Assembly (NCBI GenBank): GCA_001304015.1
Contig: LJUY01000026.1
Location: 1 to 30,910, forward strand
DNA: 30,910 bases
Reading direction: 5' to 3'
Source: a candidate division Zixibacteria bacterium SM23_81
Lineage (GTDB): Bacteria; SM23-81
Position numbers and translations under genes: made by a program. The notes beneath the pieces are model-generated. The model searched no databases. It saw only the letters and a list, made by a program, of their open reading frames with translations, and was not told the DNA's origin. Below are positions 16,540 to 24,743 of the stretch, piece after piece (the stretch's first letter is position 1; each line of letters starts with the position of its first letter).

Positions 16540-16739
16540 CCACAATTCCTATCCCCTCCGCCACGATCTTCGTAAATCGTTTATCGGTTTCGAAGGACGT
16601 AACGTGATTCGTCTCTCGTTCGTTGTAGAGCGTCATTTTGTATCATAAAGATAGAAGGTCGAACGACTAACGAAGTCCGACCATCCACAAACGTAACGAG
16701 CTTCGAGACCGACAAACGACGGTCGATAAACGAAAAAAG
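16540..16739. repeat. CG-word-rich region with a 27-bp imperfect inverted repeat
   Basis: This 200-bp stretch is dominated by words such as cgtt, cgaa, cgtaacg and tcgttcg on both strands. Positions 16578-16604 and 16692-16718 are inverted copies of about 27 bp with 5 mismatches (CGTTTRTCGGTYTCGAAG, then CGTWACG). It lies between two convergent tRNA transcripts. It has no coding potential that I can see. Confidence 0.65.
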
Positions 16740-16811
16740 AGGCGGCACCCGGATTCGAACCGGGGATAGAGGTTTTGCAGACCTCTGCCTTAGCCCCTTG
16801 GCTATGCCGCC
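16740..16811 (-). tRNA. tRNA-Cys (anticodon GCA)
   Basis: Acceptor GGCGGCA pairs with TGCCGCC, and the discriminator is U as usual for Cys. The loop CTGCAAA within GAGGT/ACCTC gives anticodon GCA. CCA is not encoded. A CTTTTTT run follows directly on the minus strand. Confidence 0.95.
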
Positions 16812-16821
16812 ATGAAAATGG

Positions 16822-16894
16822 AGCGGGAAACGGGACTTGAACCCGCGACGTCCACCTTGGCAAGGTGGTGCTCTACCAGCTGAGCTATTCCCGC
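16822..16894 (-). tRNA. tRNA-Gly (anticodon GCC)
   Basis: Acceptor GCGGGAA pairs with TTCCCGC with discriminator U. The loop TTGCCAA within CCACC/GGTGG gives anticodon GCC. It is 10 bp upstream of tRNA-Cys and surely co-transcribed with it. Confidence 0.95.
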
Positions 16895-16935
16895 CCTTTT
16901 ATACTCGGTATTATTTTATGTGCATGAATATACCG

Positions 16936-16963
16936 AATATACCGAAAATCCGCCCCTTGTCAA
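16936..16963 (-). promoter_or_regulatory. Promoter of the tRNA-Gly/tRNA-Cys pair
   Basis: The minus strand has TTGACA (16963-16958), a 16-bp spacer and TATATT (16941-16936). A second copy of CGGTATATT follows 9 bp downstream, so the -10 region is tandemly duplicated. Confidence 0.65.
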
Positions 16964-16978
16964 GACCTTTTTTGGCTC

Positions 16979-18016
16979 TTATTCCTGAGATGCTGTCAAC
17001 CGTATGTGATTGGAGTAAATCCATGCCCTCTTACCCCGAAAAGCCTCCACACGATAGGCTCCAGGCAAGTCGGTGCGGTGAAACAGCTCTCTGCCGAAAG
17101 CTTGATAGATTCGCTGGCCGTCTTTGACCAAGTATATCTGGCAATCCACCGGCATGCGAGCCAATAGATCAACGCCCTGAAGACACGGGATGGACTGACC
17201 CATATAAGCCCACCTATCGTTATGGCTCGCCCAGAAACGAAAGCCCCGAGCGTCTCCCCAGCGATAATTGGACACGAACAAATTGCCTGAACGAAGGGCA
17301 TTGTAAACGGTTCGCTTGTCATCCTCCAGGTCCTGGCTTAAAAGCCGGTCCATCAGCAAGTGTGTACGGATGGACTGAAATTGGACTTTGTAAGGAAAAA
17401 TGGTGAGGGTAAAGGGCCATAGCCGATAGGCATAAGCATGAACGTCGATGGCACCAATGCCCACCACCCTCCGCTGGCTATTGAGCTGATCCCATTTCTG
17501 CAAGGTAAATTTTGTAGGGCCTTTTAGGAGCTTGCGGGGCGAAAGGATCATTTTGATCCGATTCTTTTTGGTGAGTCCCTCCATCCACTCCGACATATGG
17601 TTCCATATCTCTATGCCATCGAATCCATCGATCTCCCAGTGAGTCCAGGGATAAGGGGGATATTTATCAAAGGCATGTCGTACCTCGTCGGGGTGGGCGA
17701 TAAAACCCAACCCTCCCGACTTTCGGATCTGACTGACATATTCGGGAGCAGCGAGATCCCGGGATACCACCTGATCTACATCAAAGGCCAAATAGTGATT
17801 CCGATTGTCCGGGTCCTGGATCTCATAGCCTATGAGCACCAACACTTTGTCATGCCAACCCTCGTGACCGTCTTCCAGGGGCTTCAGTGTCATATGATCG
17901 GCGAAAAGAAGAAAATCTAAGTCCACAGATTGCGCGATCTGAGCGATATCCGGGATGGATTTCGTGCCGTCGGAATAATTGGAGTGAATGTGAATGGCGC
18001 CCACATATTCTTCCAT
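16979..18016 (-). CDS. PHP-domain metal-dependent hydrolase
   Basis: 345 residues. The PHP signature is near-complete: HIHSNYSDGT at residues 9-18, FADHM, an IGYEI glutamate, GGLGFIAHPDE and a late GIGAIDVHAY. These are the His/Asp/Glu ligands of a trinuclear metal centre in phosphoesterases of the CehA/McbA/histidinol-phosphatase-like PHP superfamily. The substrate is unknown. The C-terminal 100 residues resemble the beta-rich tail often seen after such PHP domains. It is the last gene of the long minus-strand operon, 15 bp after xerC. The ribosome binding site is weak. Confidence 0.85.
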   Translation of the reverse strand: MEEYVGAIHIHSNYSDGTKSIPDIAQIAQSVDLDFLLFADHMTLKPLEDGHEGWHDKVLVLIGYEIQDPDNRNHYLAFDVDQVVSRDLAAPEYVSQIRKSGGLGFIAHPDEVRHAFDKYPPYPWTHWEIDGFDGIEIWNHMSEWMEGLTKKNRIKMILSPRKLLKGPTKFTLQKWDQLNSQRRVVGIGAIDVHAYAYRLWPFTLTIFPYKVQFQSIRTHLLMDRLLSQDLEDDKRTVYNALRSGNLFVSNYRWGDARGFRFWASHNDRWAYMGQSIPCLQGVDLLARMPVDCQIYLVKDGQRIYQAFGRELFHRTDLPGAYRVEAFRGKRAWIYSNHIRLTASQE

Positions 18017-18031
18017 ATGTCGTTTCCCGTC

Positions 18032-18943
18032 TTACGCCCTGGGGTGTGCTTGATCGTAAACCTTACGCAGCTTCTCCACAGTCACATGAGTATAAATCTG
18101 AGTTGAAGAGAGACTGGTATGCCCCAGCAACTCTTTCACAGCTCGCAGGTCGGCTCCGGCGTCCAGCATGTGGGTGGCGAAGGTGTGCCGCAGAAGGTGG
18201 GGACTGAGGTGTTCCTCCTCGGATACCTGGTGGAGATATTTATTCACAATGCGACGCACACTACGCCCCGAGATCCTTCCACCCCGATAGTTTAAAAATA
18301 CCGCTTCCGTCGAGCCCTTTTTGCCCTTGGCCACCAACTCCTTTCGCCGTATCAAATAGGCTCGTAACGCCTCCACGGCCTTCCCGCCGATGGGGATGAT
18401 ACGCTCTTTTTTCCCCTTGCCCCGGACTTTAACCACTTCTCCAAGAAGATCCAAGGCCGAGCGATTCAAACTCACCAGTTCCATCAGGCGAATGCCCGTT
18501 CCGTAGAGCAGCTCAAGAATAGCCCAATCACGAAGCCCCAACGCAGTTTCTCGATCGGGGAGATCCATGACCTTGGCCGCCTGCGCCACATCGAGAAAGG
18601 TGGGCAACCTTTTCTCCCAGCGCATGGGCATCAAATGAGCTGCAGGATTGGACTGCAAAAGGCCTTGCCGGCACAGATGCCGGCAAAAAGAACGGATGGC
18701 CGTGAGTTTCCGCATGATGGATCTGCTGTTGTAGCCTTCCAGATGGAGGGTCCCCAGGAAGTGGCGTATGGCTAACCTGTTGATCTCTCCCAAGGAGACC
18801 CTGGGCTGACCAAGCTGCTTTCTGAGAAATTGCTGGAACTGGGCCAGGTCGTTGTTGTAAGCCTTAACGGTGTTTTCAGAGTAGTTCCTCTCCAAGGCAA
18901 GTGAGATGAGAAATTGCTTGACCATCTTCTCTATGGTGGGCAC
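18032..18943 (-). CDS. xerC: Tyrosine recombinase XerC/XerD family
   Basis: 303 residues, normal for Xer. The N-terminal SAM-like core-binding domain contains RNYSENTVKAYNNDL. The catalytic domain has the full R-K-H-R-H-Y set: GTGIRLMELVSL, VRGKGKKERIIPI, HLLRHTFATHMLDAG, LGHTSLSSTQIY. It resolves chromosome dimers at dif together with a partner. Whether it is XerC or XerD cannot be settled from the sequence alone; the position after topA-trmFO matches the Bacillus-type xerC (codV) locus. The GTG start at 18943 overlaps the end of trmFO by 68 bp; an ATG at 18925 is the alternative. Confidence 0.93.
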   Translation of the reverse strand: MPTIEKMVKQFLISLALERNYSENTVKAYNNDLAQFQQFLRKQLGQPRVSLGEINRLAIRHFLGTLHLEGYNSRSIMRKLTAIRSFCRHLCRQGLLQSNPAAHLMPMRWEKRLPTFLDVAQAAKVMDLPDRETALGLRDWAILELLYGTGIRLMELVSLNRSALDLLGEVVKVRGKGKKERIIPIGGKAVEALRAYLIRRKELVAKGKKGSTEAVFLNYRGGRISGRSVRRIVNKYLHQVSEEEHLSPHLLRHTFATHMLDAGADLRAVKELLGHTSLSSTQIYTHVTVEKLRKVYDQAHPRA

Positions 18944-20258
18944 CCTTCTTCATCTCCTCTCTGTCTATCCAATCCGAAAGATCCCTTAACGCTCTTCGAG
19001 CCATTGCTCTGTTCCTCTGTTCCCTTTTCCGGGGAGGGTCATCCAGGGGCGGCAATAGGCCAAAATTGACATTCATGGGCTGAAAATGATCCCCATCGGC
19101 TTGGGAAAGGTAGCGACATAGGGACCCCACCGCCGTTGTCCGGGGCGGAACCACTGGTTCTTGTCCTCGAATCACACGAGTCAGATTTAATCCGGCCAGC
19201 AAGCCTGTGCTTACCGACTCCACGTAGCCCTCACCTCCCGTTATTTGGCCGGCCAGAAAGACCCTCTCGTCCTCTCGTGTCTGCATGGTGGGCTGTAAAA
19301 TGCGAGGACCACAGACGAAGGTGTTCCGGTGAACACTCCCATAACGAAGAAATTCGGCTTGCTGCAGGCCGGGAATGAGCCTGAAAACTCTCCGTTGCTC
19401 CCCCCGTCGAAGACGAGTCTGAAACCCCACCATATTGTAAACGGTGGCTTCGGTGTTGTCCTGGCGGAGTTGAACGATCGCATAAGGCCTGCGCCCCGTT
19501 CGCGGGTCCGTCAATCCCACGGCTTTCATGGGACCAAATGCTAAAGTTCTGGGCCCCCTTCGGGCCAACTCCTCAACAGGCAAGCAAGGCTCAAAAAAAA
19601 GCTTTTCCTCGAAGGAACGCATCGGCACTGTTTGTGCAGATAAGAGCCCATCGTGAAAAGTCAGATACTCGCTTTTATCCATAGGACAGTTCAGGTAGGC
19701 GGGATCACCTTTTTGGTAACGCGAACCGAGAAAAATCTTGTGGTAATCGAGACTGCTGGCAGCTATCAGGGGTGCGATGGCGTCGTAAAAGTATAGGTTG
19801 CTTTCACCCAGCAAACCTTGCATAGATTGGGAAAACACCTTAGATGTCAAAGGGCCACTGGCCACCACCAGGGGGACTCCCCGGGGAAGTTCTCTCACCT
19901 CCTCCCTGACCACCCTGATAAGGTGGTGCCCGCTGATTACCTCTGTGACCCTATCAGCGAACCGTTGGCGATCCACGGCCAGTGCAGATCCAGCGGGGAC
20001 AGCTGTTTCCTCTGCAATACGAAGAATGAGGGAGTCGAGACAGCGAAGCTCCCTCTTCAAAATGCCACTGGCTGTGGTGGGGGAATCTGATTTCAAAGAG
20101 TTACTGCACACCAGCTCGGCCAGACATCCGGTCTTATGTGCCGGCGTCTGCTTTCCGGGGCGCATCTCAAAGAGATCGACGGAAATGCCCCGCTCGGCCA
20201 TTTGCCATGCCGCTTCACAGCCAGCGAGACCTCCTCCTATGACCTGGGCACCAGACAC
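18876..20258 (-). CDS. trmFO: TrmFO, folate/FAD-dependent tRNA m5U54 methyltransferase
   Basis: 460 residues from the GTG at 20258. This start is chosen because it falls directly before the FAD-binding motif VIGGGLAGCEAA and after the topA stop; the frame continues further upstream inside topA, which is unlikely to be translated. The enzyme makes ribothymidine at position 54 of tRNA using methylenetetrahydrofolate and FADH2. Family marks are FEMRP, LVCSNSLKSD, ALAVDR, the conserved cysteine in YLNCPMDKSEY, ETVP-like QTVPMRSFE, GQITGGEGYVES and NVNFGLLPPL. The C-terminal 40 residues are a little longer than usual and overlap the start of xerC. There is no good ribosome binding site, so translational coupling to topA is likely. 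Confidence 0.95.
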   Translation of the reverse strand: MSGAQVIGGGLAGCEAAWQMAERGISVDLFEMRPGKQTPAHKTGCLAELVCSNSLKSDSPTTASGILKRELRCLDSLILRIAEETAVPAGSALAVDRQRFADRVTEVISGHHLIRVVREEVRELPRGVPLVVASGPLTSKVFSQSMQGLLGESNLYFYDAIAPLIAASSLDYHKIFLGSRYQKGDPAYLNCPMDKSEYLTFHDGLLSAQTVPMRSFEEKLFFEPCLPVEELARRGPRTLAFGPMKAVGLTDPRTGRRPYAIVQLRQDNTEATVYNMVGFQTRLRRGEQRRVFRLIPGLQQAEFLRYGSVHRNTFVCGPRILQPTMQTREDERVFLAGQITGGEGYVESVSTGLLAGLNLTRVIRGQEPVVPPRTTAVGSLCRYLSQADGDHFQPMNVNFGLLPPLDDPPRKREQRNRAMARRALRDLSDWIDREEMKKGAHHREDGQAISHLTCLGEELL

Positions 20259-20280
20259 GATTACCGGGACGCGAAGATCA

Positions 20281-22512
20281 CTACTCCCCTTCCACCTCCT
20301 CTGGACTTGATTCCTCTCCGCACTTGAGGCAATGATAGAATTTCCCCTTGGCTTTGGTCTGTCTCTCCACCAGGGGCCTGGCACCGCAGTGGGGACAGAC
20401 TCTATCTACCGGCTTTTGCCAGCTCGCGAAGGTGCAGGCTGGGTACTGGCTGCATCCATAAAATAGCTTGCCAGATTTGGTCTTGCGCTCTATCAGGTGT
20501 CCCTCACAACCCTCCTGAGGACAGCGGACACCGATGCGTAGTGGTTTTGTATTTCGGCAAGTGGGATATTTGGAGCAAGCCAAAAATCGACCGAACCGTC
20601 CGGTTTTGACAACCATAAGAGAGCCACATCTATCACAGACCTCGCTGGTAGCCACCTCTGGTTCCTCTCCGGGCATGGGCTTTGTGTTCCGACACTGAGG
20701 AAAGTTGGAACACGCCAAGAACCGCCCGTTTCGCCCCCACTTGACCACCATTTCCCCACCGCACTTCTCACAGATCTGATCGGTAGGCTCCTGAAGGGAG
20801 CTTTTCAGGTCAGCTTTCTTTTTGTTAGCCTCTTCCAAAACTCGACTGAAGGGCTGATAGAAATCGTCCAGCACCTCCACCCACTTGTATTCCCCTGTCT
20901 CCACTCGATCCAGCTCCTCCTCCATTTTGGCTGTGAATTTCACGCCGAATATGTCCGGAAAATTCTGGACCAGCAGCTTGTTGACAGTTCTGCCCAAATC
21001 GGTGGGCGCAAATCGTTTCTGCTCCATGTGGACATAGGTGCGATTCCTAAGGGTAGTGATGATCTGGGCATATGTGCTGGGGCGTCCGATACCTTCCGTT
21101 TCTAAGGCCTTCACCAGACTTGCCTCGGTAAATCGTGGGGGCGGTTTGGTAAAATGCTGTTCTGGGGTTAAGGTTAACAGCTTAAGGTGCTCGCCCTGGG
21201 ACAGAGGAGGTAACATCCCCTCCTCTTCCTTGGTTTTCTCCTCCTGGCTCTCTTGATAAATAGAAAGAAAACCATCGAAGATGGGCGCAGAGCCTGTTGC
21301 CTTAAAGGCATGGCCGTTCGCCTCTATCAACACTTTGGTGACATCGAACACGGCCGATTTCATCTGAGAGGCCACAAACCGCTTCCAAATGAGCTGGTAA
21401 AGTCTATACTGATCCTTTTCCAGGTGAGGCTTGATGTCCTCAGGCCTACGAGAAACTGAGGTGGGACGGATGGCCTCATGGGCCTCCTGAGCACCGCGCT
21501 TGGACTTATATCGGCGTGGCTCAGCGGGCAGATACGCCTTTCCGAACTTCGCTTCGATGAAACGGCGAACCTCCTGTAGCGCTTCTTGGGCTACCCTGGG
21601 AGCATCGGTCCTCATATAGGTGATGAGACCGACGGGGCTCTGCTGGCCGATGTCTAGGCCCTCATAGAGCTGTTGTGCCACTCGCATCGTTTTGCGAACA
21701 TTGAAGCCCAGGGCTCTGGCGGCATCTTGTTGAAGGCTGCTTGTGATGAAGGGCGGGGGAGGGTGCCGGGACTGTTTCTGATGCTCCACCTTGGTCACGG
21801 TGAAGGATTTTTCCCGCAGCAACTCCACAATTCGCTCAGCCTCTGCCTGATCTGGAACGGCAGCTTTGTGACCATCAATAGTGGCCAACAGGGCGACGAA
21901 CGGGCCACCCTCTTTGCCCCGAAGGTTGGCGGCGATGCTCCAGTATTCCTGAGGAACGAATTGCTCGATGCGCTCTTCACGTTCGCAGATCAGGCGCAGG
22001 GCCACAGACTGAACCCTGCCGGCGCTCAATCCTCTGTAAAGGGTTCGCCACAAGAACGGACTGACCTTATAACCCACCAGACGATCCATGATGCGCCGCG
22101 CCTGCTGAGCATTCACCAGGCTCATGTCGATGGCACGAGGGTGCTTCACGGCGGCTGACACAGCTCTTTTAGTCACCTCGTTGAAGAGGATACGGTGAAT
22201 CTTCTTCCCGTCTACACCCAGCACCTGAGCCACATGCCAGGCGATGGCCTCACCCTCCCGATCCGGATCGGGAGCCAGATAGATCGCTTCCGCTTTTCGA
22301 GCCGAGGTTTTCAGCTCCTTGATCACCTTCTGTTTGCCCTTTACTATGGTATAATGAGGCTGATACCCATGCTGCACATCAACGCCCAATTCTTTCTCAG
22401 GCAAATCTTTGATGTGCCCCATGGAAGCTTTAACCTCGAAACCCTTCCCGAGAAACCTTTTGATTGTACGGGCCTTAGCAGGTGATTCAACTATGACCAA
22501 AGAATTTACCAT
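20281..22512 (-). CDS. topA: DNA topoisomerase I (type IA)
   Basis: 743 residues. The TOPRIM domain starts LVIVESPAKARTIKRFLG and has the DPDREGE metal motif at residues 82-88. The active-site tyrosine is in GLITYMRTDA (Tyr299). Four C-terminal zinc-ribbon-like units follow from about residue 600: CEKCGG...CSNFPQC, CDRCGS...CSKYPTC, CPQEGCEG...CSQYPAC and CPHCG...CLKC. It relaxes negatively supercoiled DNA. The start ATG has AAGGATAAG just upstream. It is 22 bp after rpoZ and 22 bp before the trmFO GTG. Confidence 0.97.
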   Translation of the reverse strand: MVNSLVIVESPAKARTIKRFLGKGFEVKASMGHIKDLPEKELGVDVQHGYQPHYTIVKGKQKVIKELKTSARKAEAIYLAPDPDREGEAIAWHVAQVLGVDGKKIHRILFNEVTKRAVSAAVKHPRAIDMSLVNAQQARRIMDRLVGYKVSPFLWRTLYRGLSAGRVQSVALRLICEREERIEQFVPQEYWSIAANLRGKEGGPFVALLATIDGHKAAVPDQAEAERIVELLREKSFTVTKVEHQKQSRHPPPPFITSSLQQDAARALGFNVRKTMRVAQQLYEGLDIGQQSPVGLITYMRTDAPRVAQEALQEVRRFIEAKFGKAYLPAEPRRYKSKRGAQEAHEAIRPTSVSRRPEDIKPHLEKDQYRLYQLIWKRFVASQMKSAVFDVTKVLIEANGHAFKATGSAPIFDGFLSIYQESQEEKTKEEEGMLPPLSQGEHLKLLTLTPEQHFTKPPPRFTEASLVKALETEGIGRPSTYAQIITTLRNRTYVHMEQKRFAPTDLGRTVNKLLVQNFPDIFGVKFTAKMEEELDRVETGEYKWVEVLDDFYQPFSRVLEEANKKKADLKSSLQEPTDQICEKCGGEMVVKWGRNGRFLACSNFPQCRNTKPMPGEEPEVATSEVCDRCGSLMVVKTGRFGRFLACSKYPTCRNTKPLRIGVRCPQEGCEGHLIERKTKSGKLFYGCSQYPACTFASWQKPVDRVCPHCGARPLVERQTKAKGKFYHCLKCGEESSPEEVEGE

Positions 22513-22534
22513 CTTATCCTTCCCACAACCAGAA

Positions 22535-22783
22535 TTACCCTCCCTCTTGGCGGAACTTGATCTTGCCCTCGACGAGCTCCTTCAAGGCAATAACGGTGAC
22601 CTTTAACTTTTTGTTCTCCTCCTCCAACCCCTCCTCCTCTTCTTCCCCTGCCTTTACGCTCTCCATTTCTCTCAACTTCTTTTCCAACAGGTTAAGCTGT
22701 CGTGCGCGCATGGCGGCCACAACAACCGCCTCATACTTGTTAGTTGCCTTCCCCGCCAGCTCCTCAGCGCTCACATAGTTCAT
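22535..22783 (-). CDS. rpoZ: RNA polymerase omega subunit
   Basis: 82 residues. The omega signature is NKYEAVVVAAMRARQLN at about residues 15-31, preceded by the N-terminal strand MNYVSAEEL. The C-terminal half is a highly charged coiled-coil-like stretch (EEEEEGLEEENKKLK). The ATG at 22783 is chosen because AGGAGG lies 8 nt upstream; a GTG three codons earlier sits inside that site. It lies in the classic yicC-gmk-rpoZ order. Confidence 0.93.
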   Translation of the reverse strand: MNYVSAEELAGKATNKYEAVVVAAMRARQLNLLEKKLREMESVKAGEEEEEGLEEENKKLKVTVIALKELVEGKIKFRQEGG

Positions 22784-22817
22784 AGGCTCCACCTCCTATG
22801 AAAGAGCGTTTCTGCCA

Positions 22818-23408
22818 TCATTCCGATAATTTCACCCGGCTCACTCTGCACAACTCTGCATCGATGATGGCCTGCACCTGTTGTACCGCCAAACCTAATC
22901 GGTCATTGAACACCACATAATCATATTGCGGCCAATATTTCAGTTCGGCCTTGGCATTTTCAAGACGAGTTCTGATGACCTGTTCGTCGTCGGTCTTTCT
23001 AGCTCTGAGTCGTTTTTCCAGCACCTCCATAGATGGGGGCAGGACGAATATCAGCACGCTCTGAGGATAAGCCTTCTTGATGCCAAGCCCTCCCTGGATG
23101 TCTAAATCAAAAAGAGATACCTGAGCATTCCGCAATACTCTATCGACAAAAGCCCTTCGAGTACCGTAGTAGTGGTTATGCACCTGCGCCCACTCAGCGA
23201 ATTGCCCCTCTTGAATACGACGATGGAATTCATCATGGGAGACAAAGCAATAGTGCTGACCATCTATCTCCACCGCACGCCTGGGTCTGGTGGTCACCGA
23301 GACAGAATACTGATAGGAAGGGTTTTGTTTTCTCAACTCATTACAAATAGTGGTTTTACCCCCACCCGATGGCGAGGAGATCACCACCAAGAGGCCTTCT
23401 TTGATCAC
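22818..23408 (-). CDS. gmk: Guanylate kinase
   Basis: 196 residues. The P-loop is SSPSGGGKTT (residues 11-20), and the GMP-binding part has SVSVTTRPRR, DGQHYCFVS, FAEWAQVHNHYYGT and LFDLDIQGGLGI. It converts GMP and ATP to GDP and ADP. The GTG start at 23408 follows AAGGAG by 8 nt and overlaps the stop of the small upstream frame (GTGA), suggesting translational coupling. Confidence 0.96.
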   Translation of the reverse strand: MIKEGLLVVISSPSGGGKTTICNELRKQNPSYQYSVSVTTRPRRAVEIDGQHYCFVSHDEFHRRIQEGQFAEWAQVHNHYYGTRRAFVDRVLRNAQVSLFDLDIQGGLGIKKAYPQSVLIFVLPPSMEVLEKRLRARKTDDEQVIRTRLENAKAELKYWPQYDYVVFNDRLGLAVQQVQAIIDAELCRVSRVKLSE

Positions 23409-23623
23409 CTTGGCTGCTCCTTCAGCAGCTGGTTATCAGGCGTTTGTGGCAGGTTGTGCGCCGACGACCAAGAAAATCGTACGGCAGCCTTCGGTCTGAA
23501 AAAGAGCGTGCATCCTGATGCCTTAGGTAGCATCACTGAGTCGTCTTCGAGAAAAACCTGCTCTTTCAGACATTTCACTGGCAGAGCAACCGGAGCTAGC
23601 GAGATGAAAGGTATGCTGAACAA
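23405..23623 (-). CDS. Possible small ORF between yicC and gmk
   Basis: 72 codons from a TTG, ending in a TGA that overlaps the gmk GTG. The product includes CLKEQVFLEDDSVMLPKASG and has no motif I recognise. Many bacteria have a remA/DUF370 gene at this spot, but this sequence does not show that family's pattern. No good ribosome binding site precedes the TTG. It may be untranslated spacer or a diverged small gene. Confidence 0.25.
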   Translation of the reverse strand: MFSIPFISLAPVALPVKCLKEQVFLEDDSVMLPKASGCTLFFRPKAAVRFSWSSAHNLPQTPDNQLLKEQPR

Positions 23624-23634
23624 TTCACAATCCG

Positions 23635-24513
23635 CTACTCTACGTTCTGGACCTGCTCGCGAATTCGCTCAATTTCCTCCTTAATCTCCACCACCAGATG
23701 AGCCACCTGAACATCATTGGCCTTTGATCCCATGGTGTTCGCCTCTCGATTCATCTCCTGGAGCAGAAAAGTCAGTTTTCGGCCCACGGGACCTGAGTTA
23801 TCCAAGACGGAAAGAAAGAGCTTGTTGTGACTGTGAAATCGCACGCATTCTTCGGTGATATCGACCCTTTCGGCCACCACAGCCACTTCCATGGCCAGAC
23901 GCTGCTCATCCACCTCAGGAGAATTCAGAAGAGCAGCGATTTTGTCCCTCAGATGCGTTCTTACCTGCTCCACTTTCTGGGGATAGAGCTCTTCGATCTC
24001 CGAGACAATCTCCTCCAACCGTTGAATCCGCTGGGCCATGTCTCGATGAAGCTGTTCGCCCTCCATGAGCCGCATGCGCTGCAAATCCTCCACACCTGCT
24101 CCCACGATTTGTTCCACCAGAGCCCAAGCTTTTTCCAGGTCCAATTCCTCTCTCTCCTGCTTGAATATCTCGGAAAAAGTAACCAGATGCTCGAGACGAA
24201 CGTCGTCGGCGAGCCCAAGAACGTCTTTGAGATCAGTGAGGAGTCTATGAAACGCTCTGGCCGCATCCGAGTCTAAGGTCATCCGCGTCGAGCCCTCCTC
24301 AAGTTCCTCCCAAGTCAGAGACAGGTTAATTTTCCCACGCTTAATGGTTTTCTGAACCACATCTTTGACACGCGACTCCAGAGCTTGAAGGAATTTGGGC
24401 ATGCGAATCTGAATGTCTAAGAAACGGCTGTTCACCGAGCGTAGTTCCAACCCAAGCTTCACATTGTCACGCTCCAGCTGACCCTGTCCGCAACCCGTCA
24501 TGCTGGTGATCAT
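23635..24513 (-). CDS. yicC: YicC/YloC-family endoribonuclease
   Basis: 292 residues, the usual size. The N-terminus MITSMTGCGQGQLE and RSVNSRFLDI are family hallmarks, as are RGKINLSL, EVDEQRLAMEVAVVAERVDITEE and the C-terminal KLTFLLQEMNREANTMGSKAND. YicC proteins are endoribonucleases reported to influence small-RNA stability in E. coli. It is first in the yicC-gmk-rpoZ-topA-trmFO-xerC-PHP operon and has its own promoter. Confidence 0.95.
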   Translation of the reverse strand: MITSMTGCGQGQLERDNVKLGLELRSVNSRFLDIQIRMPKFLQALESRVKDVVQKTIKRGKINLSLTWEELEEGSTRMTLDSDAARAFHRLLTDLKDVLGLADDVRLEHLVTFSEIFKQEREELDLEKAWALVEQIVGAGVEDLQRMRLMEGEQLHRDMAQRIQRLEEIVSEIEELYPQKVEQVRTHLRDKIAALLNSPEVDEQRLAMEVAVVAERVDITEECVRFHSHNKLFLSVLDNSGPVGRKLTFLLQEMNREANTMGSKANDVQVAHLVVEIKEEIERIREQVQNVE

Positions 24514-24542
24514 ATCCGCCTCCAGTTTTTTAACAAACTCAA

Positions 24543-24571
24543 TATATACAAAAGATGTTATTGATTGTCAA
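24543..24571 (-). promoter_or_regulatory. Promoter of the yicC operon
   Basis: The minus strand has TTGACA (24571-24566), a 17-bp spacer and TATATA (24548-24543). It is back to back with the rqcH promoter. Confidence 0.7.
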
Positions 24572-24618
24572 TTCAAATCTTGACTTCTCTTAAAAATTCC
24601 CCTTTGGGAAGGAAAATA

Positions 24619-24647
24619 TTGACAAGAGGCGAGTATGTCGATATTAT
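24619..24647 (+). promoter_or_regulatory. Promoter of rqcH
   Basis: TTGACA at 24619-24624, a 17-bp spacer, and TATTAT at 24642-24647, one of the best matches in the window. The leader would be about 90 nt. Confidence 0.75.
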
Positions 24648-24743
24648 ATGCACATCTCCTTCAAAATTGGCCGCCTTTTACAAGAGACGTGAACTTCGTG
24701 ACATTACCTGTCTCCTGAACTGTTTTGGAAACGTAAGATTCAA

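Noticed and set aside
16384-16575. Plus-strand 63-codon frame
   Set aside because: It overlaps tRNA-Leu and its terminator.
16578-16718. A miniature transposon with terminal inverted repeats
   Set aside because: No target-site duplication is visible at the ends and the same words occur outside the repeat arms, so it is kept only as an unexplained repeat.
23172-23684. Plus-strand 170-codon frame
   Set aside because: It is antisense to the start of gmk and the end of yicC, with no motif or start signal.
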